Source: RPQJ01 sp963748985
Lineage (GTDB): Bacteria; Pseudomonadota; Gammaproteobacteria; Steroidobacterales; Steroidobacteraceae
Reading direction: 5' to 3'
Length of the DNA stretch: 64,000 nt
Assembly: GCA_963748985.1 (NCBI GenBank)
Contig: CAVVKQ010000026.1
Location: forward strand, 62,001 to 126,000
This document shows, piece after piece, positions 1-7,421 of this stretch (position 1 is the stretch's first letter; every line of letters begins with the position of its first letter). Below the pieces are notes generated by a model. It saw nothing but the letters and a program-made list of their open reading frames with translations. It ran no database searches and was not told the origin of the DNA. The position numbers and the translations under genes were made by a program.

Positions 1-3000
1 TGCGCGGCGCGCGGGGCTCAATCGCGGGACCGTTGACGGCAGACAGCGTCACTGTCGATCACGAAGCGGCGCACGTCGTCGCGCGCGGCCTGGCAGTGCG
101 CCCGGAACCGGGCGGCCTGATCGTTGGCCACTTCGGGCTCGAAGGGCTGACGGTGTCGCGCCTGGAGGTGACACTCAAGGAGCGGCCGCCGCAGCCCAAG
201 AAGCCTCCGTATTTCCTGCCGGCCGGCTTGCGCATCACGGCACCGGACTTCCGACTCGGCAACATCGCGCTTACTCTGAAGAGCGGCCAGCGCATCGAAG
301 CACGCTCAGCCAGGGGTTCACTCAGCGTGACGCGTTGGCGGCTCGACCTCGACCCCGTCGACGTGCGCGGACCGGACGGACGCATCAGCGGCAACCTGGT
401 TCTGCGCGCCTCCGAGCCGCTCGGCCTGCGCACCGACCTGCGCGGGGAGTGGCGGCTGCCCGGCGACGCGTTCGAATATCGCTTCCGTGTCCTGACGAGA
501 GGCAATCTCGACCGGCTCGGTGCGGATGTCTTTCTCGACGCTCCGGCGAAGCTGGCGTTTGCGGGCACCTTGCTCGACCTGACCGAGCAACCGCGGGCGA
601 AAGGCACATTCCGCATGACCGCGTTCGATGGCTCGCCCTGGGTACCTGCCGGGCGCTTTCCGCAAATGACGGGCACGATCACGCTCGCCGCGGGCCTTGC
701 GTCGCTCGGGATCGACGGAACGCTGACCTCGCCGGCGCTGCCGAACCAGCAGCTACGCGTGCAGGGCGCGGGTCGTTGGGAAGAGCGGACAATCTCTCTC
801 GCCAACCTGAATGTGTGGCTGCCGCGCATGGGGCTCGCCGTGACTTCGAGCGGCACGATCAAACTGCCCGACGCGGATGCGCCGGACGGCGCGCTGCCGT
901 TGCTCGCCCTGAACGGCGACTGGTCGGCGCTGCAGTGGCCCATCGAGCTCGACGGCGAGCCCGTCGTGCAAAGCCCGCAGGGCGTGTACACGCTCGAGGG
1001 CTCGATGCCGTACCGGTTCTCGACGCGTGCCCAGGTTGAAGGCCCCGACATTCCGTCGACGAGCTTCGAGGCAGCCGGCGTCGTCAACAAGACAGGCGTC
1101 GTGCTCGATCGATTCGATGGATACGCGTTGCGCGGGCGGATCAACGGTCGCGGCACGCTGTCGTGGTCGGGTAACCAGGCGTGGAGTTTCGACGTCGACG
1201 CACAGGGGCTCGCGATCAGCGAGTTTCGGCCGGGCGTCGAGGGCCGCGTCAGTGCGAGGGGCACGATCGCAGGCGCAGGGCTCAGCGCGGCAGCGCCGTG
1301 GACGGCGCGACTCACATCACTGTCCGGCACGATGTTCGGCCGGCCGCTGACCGGGCGCGGTGAGATCGCGCACCGTGACGGCTCATTCGACCTCCGGGGC
1401 GTTCGCATTGCGAACGGCACATCCTTCGTCGACATCGACGGTCGCGTCGGCACGAACGCGCTTGACCTGGGCTGGAACGTCGACCTGCGTTCGCTGGCCA
1501 TCGTGCTGCCTGGCATGACTGGAACACTCGTCTCGCGCGGCACGGCTCGCGGAACGCCATCCCGTCCCGTCATTGCCGGCACCGCACGCGTGCGGAATTT
1601 CGATTACGCCGGTGTGCAGGTCGCGAGCTTCGACGCCGAAGCTGACATCGATTCGAGCGACAAGCGTCGGTCGAGTGTCATGTTCAGTGCCACGACCATC
1701 GATGCGGCCGGACTCGCTTTCGACTTCGCGCGCGGCAGCCTCGACGGCTTCGTGGGCGAGCATCGGATCACGCTCGACTTCGCCTCGCCGGGCGACCCCG
1801 AGCGCCGCATCGCCGAATTCCGCGGCGAATTCGTCGCCGAAGGCGGCTACGACCTGGCGGGCAGACAATGGGCCGGTGACCTGTCGCAGGCCGACATCCA
1901 GTTCACGGAAGGCAATGCGCGACTGATCCAGCCGGCGGCGCTGGTGCTCGGCCCAGCGCTGCAGAGCACATCACCGCTGTGCCTGCGCACGGACCAGGAA
2001 TCGCGGCTGTGCATCGAGGGCGAACGTCATGCGCAGCCCCTGGCGTGGCGCGTGCTGTACAGCGCAGAGGACTGGCCGTTGCAACGCATCCTCCGGTCGC
2101 TGCTCGGGTGGCGCGAATTCGACGGCCGGCTGCAGGCGAGCGGCTGGGCGGAAAAGTCACCGGGCCAGGAGTGGATCGGCGGTTCGACGCTGCTCGTGCA
2201 CGAGCCGACGATCAACGTGCAGCGCAACAAGTTCCGCGTCGAGCGTATCCGGCTGGGCAGCAGCCGCTTCGACCTGCTGGCCGAACCCACGCAGATGCGT
2301 GCGACCCTCGACATCGACATCGACGAGACCACCAAGGTGCAGGGCGAAGCGCTGGTGCAGCGGCACGCGGGCGCGCCGCTCGACTCGACACTGACCGGAC
2401 ACATCAAGGGGACGTCCGAAGCGATCAAGGTCCTGCCGCTGCTGGTGCCGGAGATCGACCGGGCAGCCGGCCGGCTCGAAGGCAACGTCGTGCTGGGCGG
2501 TACGATAGGCCAGCCAACGTTCAACGGCGACTTCCAGGTACGCGACGGCGTGCTGGAACTCTATCGAACCAACCTGAAGATTTCGGCGCTGCAGGCCGAT
2601 GGCTCGTTCGACGGCGATGCGCTCACGTTCGACGCGAGGGGCGAGACCGCCAAAGGCAAGCTGACGATCGACGGCAACTTCACCTGGCCGGAAGGGGTCA
2701 TGACCGGCTCCATGCGGTTACGTGGCGACCAGCTGCTGGTGGCGGACACGCCGGAGCTGCGCATGCTCGCCTCGCCCGACATCGTTTTGCGCGCCGGCGC
2801 GAACGGATTCGAGGTCGAAGGCGAGGTGAAGATTCCAAACGCCCGGATTTCACCACGCGAGATCACCACTTCGGTCAGCACGTCACCCGACGAACGCATC
2901 GTTGGCCTTCCCGACGTCGAGGACACGGAGCCGTCGTCGGGCGACCGGGTCACGAGCCGGATCAAGGTTGTGCTGGGTGACTCCGTGCGCGTGGATGCTT

Positions 3001-3653
3001 ACGGCCTGAAGGCACGCCTGGTAGGCAGCGTGACGGTGTCGACGGTGCCGGACGACGTACCGCGCGGCAACGGCGTCATCCGGGTCGCCGAGGGTCAGTA
3101 CCGGGCATTCGGTCAGGACGTCCGCATCACGAGGGGCACGCTGTCGTTCAACGATTCACCGCTCAACGAGCCGGTGCTCGACATCGTTGCCGAGCGCAAG
3201 ATCAGGGACGCGGACATCACCGTGGCGGTGAACGTGCGCGGGACGATCGACCAGCCCTTCGTCACGATCACCTCGCAGCCGTCGATGTCGAGCAACGAGG
3301 CCTTGTCGTACCTGCTGACGGGACGCTCGATCGATACGCTGCAATCCGGCGAGGCCGCGAACGTCAACCAGGCGGCTGAGAGTCTCGCAGTGAGCGGCGG
3401 CGGGCTGTTGCTCGGCGGCCTCGGCACGCGTCTCGGACTGGATGAAGTGTCCCTGGAACGGACCGGGGACAGCGACACGTCGGTGGTGCTGGGCAAGGCG
3501 CTGTCACCGGACCTGTACGTGAGCTATGGCATCTCGATCGCCGAGGCGATCAATACCATCAAACTCAGATACTCCCTGAACGAACGGTGGTCGCTGAAGG
3601 CCGAGGCGGGAATCGAGCAGAGCGCGGATATCGAGTATCGGATTGAGCGGTAG
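1..3653 (+). CDS. tamB: Translocation and assembly module protein TamB, 5' end cut by window edge
   Basis: The reading frame is open from the first bases (codons from position 3), so the N-terminal membrane anchor lies outside the window and any start inside it would be artificial. About 1,216 residues are visible. They are beta-repetitive, with many G-x-I/V-x-G strand patterns, and end in the conserved DUF490/TamB C-terminal domain (roughly the last 330 residues), closing with a strand-rich tail IEYRIER. TamB is an inner-membrane-anchored periplasmic bridge protein that works with the outer-membrane protein TamA in outer-membrane protein insertion and phospholipid transport; tamA would be expected just upstream. 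The 3' end is intact. The stop is followed after 28 nt by the long hairpin of structured repeat copy 1. Assignment is by domain pattern and length; I see no competing family. Confidence 0.93.
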   Translation, partial: RGARGSIAGPLTADSVTVDHEAAHVVARGLAVRPEPGGLIVGHFGLEGLTVSRLEVTLKERPPQPKKPPYFLPAGLRITAPDFRLGNIALTLKSGQRIEARSARGSLSVTRWRLDLDPVDVRGPDGRISGNLVLRASEPLGLRTDLRGEWRLPGDAFEYRFRVLTRGNLDRLGADVFLDAPAKLAFAGTLLDLTEQPRAKGTFRMTAFDGSPWVPAGRFPQMTGTITLAAGLASLGIDGTLTSPALPNQQLRVQGAGRWEERTISLANLNVWLPRMGLAVTSSGTIKLPDADAPDGALPLLALNGDWSALQWPIELDGEPVVQSPQGVYTLEGSMPYRFSTRAQVEGPDIPSTSFEAAGVVNKTGVVLDRFDGYALRGRINGRGTLSWSGNQAWSFDVDAQGLAISEFRPGVEGRVSARGTIAGAGLSAAAPWTARLTSLSGTMFGRPLTGRGEIAHRDGSFDLRGVRIANGTSFVDIDGRVGTNALDLGWNVDLRSLAIVLPGMTGTLVSRGTARGTPSRPVIAGTARVRNFDYAGVQVASFDAEADIDSSDKRRSSVMFSATTIDAAGLAFDFARGSLDGFVGEHRITLDFASPGDPERRIAEFRGEFVAEGGYDLAGRQWAGDLSQADIQFTEGNARLIQPAALVLGPALQSTSPLCLRTDQESRLCIEGERHAQPLAWRVLYSAEDWPLQRILRSLLGWREFDGRLQASGWAEKSPGQEWIGGSTLLVHEPTINVQRNKFRVERIRLGSSRFDLLAEPTQMRATLDIDIDETTKVQGEALVQRHAGAPLDSTLTGHIKGTSEAIKVLPLLVPEIDRAAGRLEGNVVLGGTIGQPTFNGDFQVRDGVLELYRTNLKISALQADGSFDGDALTFDARGETAKGKLTIDGNFTWPEGVMTGSMRLRGDQLLVADTPELRMLASPDIVLRAGANGFEVEGEVKIPNARISPREITTSVSTSPDERIVGLPDVEDTEPSSGDRVTSRIKVVLGDSVRVDAYGLKARLVGSVTVSTVPDDVPRGNGVIRVAEGQYRAFGQDVRITRGTLSFNDSPLNEPVLDIVAERKIRDADITVAVNVRGTIDQPFVTITSQPSMSSNEALSYLLTGRSIDTLQSGEAANVNQAAESLAVSGGGLLLGGLGTRLGLDEVSLERTGDSDTSVVLGKALSPDLYVSYGISIAEAINTIKLRYSLNERWSLKAEAGIEQSADIEYRIER

Positions 3654-3681
3654 CCCGGTTCGCCTGGCCTTGGCGTGATCC

Positions 3682-3886
3682 GGGTGGGGTTCGGTACTTT
3701 CTTCGGCGAGCGGAAAGGCAGACACGCTCGCCGAAGAAAGTACCGAACCCCACCCTGCCGTCAGGCGCCTGAGCGAGTCACGGGCGGACACTGAATACGA
3801 TGCGACAGGTATCCGCGCCCGCCCGATGACTCGCACGGCGCATGCAGCGGCACTGCGTTCGTGGAGCACGGCTCCAGGATGGCAAG
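3682..3886 (+). repeat. Structured intergenic repeat, copy 1 (three hairpins)
   Basis: Hairpin 1 has a perfect 31-bp stem (3682-3712 with 3725-3755) and loop GAAAGGCAGACA (3713-3724). Hairpin 2 pairs CGAGTCA-c-GGGCGG (3774-3787) with a complementary arm ending at 3833, and lies between the shared linkers GGCGCCTGA and CACGGCGCA. Hairpin 3 is GGAGC-acg-GCTCC near 3864-3876, followed by GGATGG. Loop, loop-proximal GCGAGCG/CGCTCGC and linkers match copies 2 and 3; the remaining arm sequences differ but stay paired. The element fills most of the 328-bp gap between tamB and the CPBP gene. No open frame of its own is convincing. Confidence 0.85.
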
Positions 3887-3981
3887 CCAAAGGCCGGGCA
3901 GGCGGACCGTTGAACCTCATGGCGCACGACAGAATTGTTTGACCTGGTCGCAGTCAAGAGCCAACCCGAGATACGTCGCAC

Positions 3982-4701
3982 ATGGAAGCAGTCATTTTTT
4001 CGCTGAGCTTTGCCGCTATCGCTTTTCTGGTTTTTCTTTCGTTCAAGTACTTCGACAAACGATTGACCTGTGCCCTTGGGTTGCTGTTCGCAGCCTATCT
4101 GGGACTTGACGACCTCGTAACCGGTCTGCCGTCCGGCTCAGCTGCATTCGACTTCGTCGGCGGAGACTGGAATTGGTCCGGGAAAATCTACAGCCTGCTG
4201 CTATCCAGCGTGGTGATCCTTGGGTTGGGGATCAGACCCAAGGCGCTCGGCCTTACCCTGTCGCAACGAAACCTGAAGACATCACTGATCGCCCTGTTTC
4301 TGTTCGTGTTGTGGGGTCTCTCGCTCGGGCTGGTGTTCAAGCCCTCAGCGCCGTCCATTGAGACATTGGCGTTTCAAGCACTGATGCCCGGGCTTGCGGA
4401 AGAGCTGGCGTATCGTGGCATCGCTCCCGCCCTCTTGCTTGGTCTCATCCGCGGTAATGAGCCCTCGCAAGGCATACCTTGGGCCGTGGTGATCATCACC
4501 GCTCTTGCATTTGGCATCTGGCATGGACTGAGCTATTCGGCTTCCGGGTTCTCATTCGACTCAATGTCTGCATTGTTCCCTTTCATCGGCAGCATTGCCG
4601 GCGGCTGGTTGCGGTTCAGCAGCGGCAGCCTTCTGTTCCCCATCCTGGCGCACAGCTTTGCGAACACCGCATTTCATCTCACTGCGCTGTATGGCACCTG
4701 A
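3982..4701 (+). CDS. CPBP-family intramembrane metalloprotease (Abi/CAAX-type)
   Basis: A 239-residue polytopic membrane protein with roughly seven hydrophobic segments. It carries the three hallmark CPBP motifs: EELAYRG (EExxxR, about residue 140), an HGLSYS histidine motif (about residue 176) and HSFANTAFHL (HxxxN, near residue 226). Family members are membrane-embedded metalloproteases, some of which process prenylated peptides or act in bacteriocin immunity; the substrate here cannot be read from sequence. Base composition is visibly lower in GC than tamB or the arginine genes, and the gene sits alone between two inverted copies of the structured repeat, which suggests acquisition as a unit. 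The ATG start precedes an immediately hydrophobic N-terminus; no strong ribosome site is seen. Confidence 0.88.
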   Translation: MEAVIFSLSFAAIAFLVFLSFKYFDKRLTCALGLLFAAYLGLDDLVTGLPSGSAAFDFVGGDWNWSGKIYSLLLSSVVILGLGIRPKALGLTLSQRNLKTSLIALFLFVLWGLSLGLVFKPSAPSIETLAFQALMPGLAEELAYRGIAPALLLGLIRGNEPSQGIPWAVVIITALAFGIWHGLSYSASGFSFDSMSALFPFIGSIAGGWLRFSSGSLLFPILAHSFANTAFHLTALYGT

Positions 4702-4795
4702 CGAATTGCTGGCGCGCGCATGTCGGAAGAGAAATGTCGAACCCGAACTGCAGGGCGCGCGGCACTCAGCTCAACCATTGAGCGTGCGGATCTCG

Positions 4796-4976
4796 ACGCG
4801 ACCCATCCGCAGCGTGTCATACGACATGACCTCGTCGACATTGCATGCGCCGTGTGAATTCTCGGGCTTTGACGAGAATTCATTCAGGCGCGGTCGAACA
4901 GGCGTCCGTGCCGGGTCTTTTCCGGGCGAGCGTGTCTGCCTTTCCGCTCGCCCGGAAAAGACCCGGCACGGACGCC
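4796..4976 (-). repeat. Structured intergenic repeat, copy 2 (inverted relative to copy 1)
   Basis: On the minus strand, hairpin 1 has a perfect 32-bp stem (4945-4976 with 4901-4932) and the same 12-nt loop GAAAGGCAGACA (complement of 4933-4944). Hairpin 2 is TGAATTCTCG/CGAGAATTCA (4855-4882) with an 8-nt loop. Hairpin 3 is GTCAT/ATGAC (4816-4830). About 100 nt after hairpin 1 align closely with copy 3, including GACCGCGCCTGA, CACGGCGCA and GGGTCGCG. Hairpin 1 starts 29 nt after the NUDIX gene stop. It fills most of the 304-bp gap between the CPBP and NUDIX genes. Confidence 0.87.
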
Positions 4977-5005
4977 CATGAAACCCACCGGCCTGCAGCG
5001 ATACC

Positions 5006-5629
5006 TCAGTCAAAGTCCGTCGGAATCTCCGGGCGCAGGAGATGCTGCCGCATGCGCATGACCTGCTGCGGCGTACACCGGCCGAGGGACATGGGCGGCA
5101 GCTCGTCCGGGTCGAAGAACTCGACTCCGTCCGTCTCGTAACTGCCGCGAGCCTCGCCGCCTTCGATTTCGCAGAGGAAGAACGCTTTCCAACTGTGATG
5201 CAGTGACGGCGTGTGGCCGTGCGCGTTGCGGTCGTACAGCGCCGCGAGCTTGACCACCCGCACGCGAAAACCCGACTCCTGCTCGATTTCCTTGCGGATG
5301 GCGCCGGACGGCGAGTCGTTCACGTCGGCCCAGCCACCGGGCAGGGTCCACAACCCATCCATCGTTTCGCGGACCAGCAGCACCTTGCCGTCGGCTCGAC
5401 GGAATGCGGCGCCGCGAACCTCGACCTTGGGCGTGACGTACCCAACGTCCCGCGACCACTCGGCCCGCAGCTCGGCCGGGTCGGCGCCGGCACCTGCGGC
5501 CAGCAGTTCCGATGCGATGCGCTCGATGGCTTCGTACCGCTCGCGGTCGTACTCGTCCTTGCAGAAATGCAGGCCCGTGCGCGCAAGTGCCTGCAGGCCG
5601 CGGAAGTGTTGCAGACGCCAGTCGTTCAT
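5006..5629 (-). CDS. NUDIX hydrolase with N-terminal Nudix_hydro-type domain
   Basis: About 207 residues. The N-terminal helical segment (WRLQHF...YDRERYEAIERIASELL) is typical of the short domain that precedes the catalytic fold in ADP-ribose/nucleoside-diphosphate-sugar type NUDIX proteins. The Nudix box is near residues 110-135: GGWADVNDSPSGAIRKEIEQ followed by ESGF. It matches Gx5Ex7REUxEExGU except that the first Glu is Asp and the REUxEE core reads KEIEQE, which keeps the metal-binding acids. Such enzymes hydrolyse nucleoside diphosphates linked to another moiety; the substrate is unknown. The ATG at 5629 is preferred over the more upstream frame opening because GGGAG lies just before it and the upstream residues overlap the ARG-box region. 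It diverges from argR. Confidence 0.85.
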   Translation of the reverse strand: MNDWRLQHFRGLQALARTGLHFCKDEYDRERYEAIERIASELLAAGAGADPAELRAEWSRDVGYVTPKVEVRGAAFRRADGKVLLVRETMDGLWTLPGGWADVNDSPSGAIRKEIEQESGFRVRVVKLAALYDRNAHGHTPSLHHSWKAFFLCEIEGGEARGSYETDGVEFFDPDELPPMSLGRCTPQQVMRMRQHLLRPEIPTDFD

Positions 5630-5654
5630 TCCGGGACTCCCGGGCTTGACATGC

Positions 5655-5693
5655 TCTGCATAATTATGCACATTTGCGCACCTTTTATTCACC
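5655..5693. promoter_or_regulatory. Tandem ARG boxes (ArgR operators) upstream of argR-argG
   Basis: The palindrome TGCATAATTATGCA (5657-5670) lies in an 18-bp box at 5655-5672. After the standard 3-bp spacer comes a second, weaker box (5676-5693) with an intact half-site ATTCA. This matches the known ArgR operator layout of two 18-bp boxes 3 bp apart with consensus wnTGAATwwwwATTCAnw. It is in the divergent NUDIX-argR gap, so it probably gives ArgR autoregulation and control of the arginine genes, and could also affect the NUDIX gene. Confidence 0.82.
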
Positions 5694-5712
5694 TAGACCG
5701 GATACCACGCCC

Positions 5713-6168
5713 TTGGCCGCCGACCTCAACGCCCAGACCCAGCGTCGCGATGCGATCGTCCGCATCCTGCAGCAGAACGCTGTCGCGCGTCAGGCCGAGC
5801 TGGTCGTCCTGCTCCACCGCGAGGGCCACGACGCGACCCAGTCCAGCGTCAGCCGCGACCTGCGCGAGCTTGGCGTGGTCAAGGGCGGCGACCGTTACCT
5901 GCTGCCCGTCGTCGAGGAAGCACTCACCCCGAGCCACTTCGAGACGGTCCGCTCGTTCGTCAAGGGCTACCGCGCCGCGGGACCCACGTTGACGGTGCTG
6001 CGCACGTCGGTTGGCACCGCCCAGAGCGTCGCCATCGCGCTCGACAAGGCACGCTGGCCCGAGGTCATCGGCACCATCGCCGGCGACGACACGATCTTCA
6101 TCGCGACGGAAAGTGCGAAAGCGCAGCGCCGCCTGCACGACCACCTCCGTACCCACTTCGGACGCTGA
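5713..6168 (+). CDS. argR: Arginine repressor ArgR
   Basis: About 151 residues, the usual ArgR length. The N-terminal winged helix carries the recognition motif ATQSSVSRDLRELGVVKGG (family form SQATVSRDL). The C-terminal hexamerisation/arginine-binding domain carries GTIAGDDTIFIAT, with the conserved GDDT that contacts arginine. The frame is open further up to a TTG at 5674, but that codon is inside the ARG boxes; TTG at 5713, directly before the conserved domain, is the better start, although the ribosome site is weak. It is followed 9 bp later by argG, so it is the first gene of the arginine run and is likely autoregulated through the boxes upstream. Confidence 0.9.
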   Translation: MAADLNAQTQRRDAIVRILQQNAVARQAELVVLLHREGHDATQSSVSRDLRELGVVKGGDRYLLPVVEEALTPSHFETVRSFVKGYRAAGPTLTVLRTSVGTAQSVAIALDKARWPEVIGTIAGDDTIFIATESAKAQRRLHDHLRTHFGR

Positions 6169-6177
6169 GAACTCCCG

Positions 6178-7395
6178 ATGACCACGCCATCCCAGGGCGC
6201 CAGGCCCATCCTGCTCGCTTTTTCCGGCGGACTCGACACCTCGTTCTGCGTGCCCTGGCTCGCGGAAAAGTACGGCCGCCCGATCGTCACGCTGACCGTC
6301 AACACGGGCGGCATCGACGCCGACGCTGCGAACGTTCTCGCCGAACGTTCGCAGACGCTGGGTGCCGTTGCGCACCACCTGGTCGATGCGCGTCCGGCCT
6401 ACTTCGAGCAGGTGCTCAAGTACCTGGTCATGGGCAACGTGCGTCGCGGCAACCTGTATCCGCTGTGTGTCGGCGCCGAACGCGTGCTGCAGGCGCAGAC
6501 CGTGGCCCAGTTCGCGCGGCAGATCGGCACCGATGTCGTCGCCCATGGCTCGACCGCCGCGGGCAACGACCAGGTGCGCTTCGAGGTCGCGCTGCGGACG
6601 CTGGCGCCCGAACTCGAGATACTCGCGCCAGTCCGCGACCAGGCGTTCAAGCGGCCCGAGCAGCTGGAGTACCTGCAGACGCGCAAGCTCCCGGTGCCGC
6701 CCTTTGGCGCGGCCTACTCCGTCAATCGCGGCCTGTGGGGCGTGACGATCGGCGGCAAGGAAACGCTGGTCTCCGAGACCTGCATTCCGGACGACGCCTG
6801 GGTGCTGACCAGGGACGCATTCACGCACCCGCACGCGCCGGAAAGGCACACGATCGGTTTCGAAGCCGGCATACCGAGCTCGCTCGACGGCGAGCAGCTC
6901 GACGCCGTGAGCCTCATCGAGCAGGTGGAGACGATCGGCGCGAAATTCGGCGTCGGCCGCGGCATTCACCTGGGCGACACGATCATCGGCTTCAAGGGCC
7001 GAGTTGCGTTCGAAGCTCCTGCGGCTGAAGTGCTGCTCACGGCACATCGCGAACTCGAAAAACTGGTGCTGTCCGCGCGACAGGCCCGGCTGAAGGACAC
7101 ACTTGCTGCGCCGTATGGCGACCTCGTGCACGAAGGCCAGCATCTCGACCCGGTCTGTCGCGACATGGAAGCCTTCTTCGTCTCGACGCAGCAGCGCGTC
7201 ACGGGTGAAGTGCACGTCCTGTTCCGTCCGGGTGTCGTTTTCATCGAGGGCACCTCGTCGCGGTACTCGCTGATGAAGGCGTCGAAGGGCGCCTACGGTG
7301 AATCGGCCGGTGAATGGACTGCTGCCGAGGCCCACGGCTTCTCCAAGATGCTGGCACTGCCGGGAATCTTCTACACGCGCGCCGGGCGCAACTGA
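6178..7395 (+). CDS. argG: Argininosuccinate synthase
   Basis: A 405-residue protein with the ATP pyrophosphatase P-loop FSGGLDTSF at residues 14-22 and the usual length for ArgG. It joins citrulline and aspartate with ATP to give argininosuccinate, the penultimate arginine step, in the cytoplasm. It starts with ATG 9 bp after argR and is followed by a 26-bp gap and the DUF1611-like gene, consistent with one transcription unit under the ARG boxes. Its placement at the front of the run, ahead of the early-pathway genes, resembles the arginine clusters I recall from Bacteroidetes more than the enteric arrangement. Confidence 0.96.
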   Translation: MTTPSQGARPILLAFSGGLDTSFCVPWLAEKYGRPIVTLTVNTGGIDADAANVLAERSQTLGAVAHHLVDARPAYFEQVLKYLVMGNVRRGNLYPLCVGAERVLQAQTVAQFARQIGTDVVAHGSTAAGNDQVRFEVALRTLAPELEILAPVRDQAFKRPEQLEYLQTRKLPVPPFGAAYSVNRGLWGVTIGGKETLVSETCIPDDAWVLTRDAFTHPHAPERHTIGFEAGIPSSLDGEQLDAVSLIEQVETIGAKFGVGRGIHLGDTIIGFKGRVAFEAPAAEVLLTAHRELEKLVLSARQARLKDTLAAPYGDLVHEGQHLDPVCRDMEAFFVSTQQRVTGEVHVLFRPGVVFIEGTSSRYSLMKASKGAYGESAGEWTAAEAHGFSKMLALPGIFYTRAGRN

Positions 7396-7421
7396 GCCCG
7401 GCTGGGCCCGGGAGACACACC

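Noticed and set aside
3682..3755. Hairpin 1 of the structured repeat as an ordinary rho-independent terminator
   Set aside because: The stem is 31 bp, far longer than needed, the 12-nt loop sequence is invariant across copies, and no T-run follows. It may still stop transcription, but that alone does not explain the element.
3690..3982. Small open frames with the peptide RVCLSA over each structured repeat
   Set aside because: They come from translating the conserved loop and stem of the repeat, and differ in frame and length between copies.
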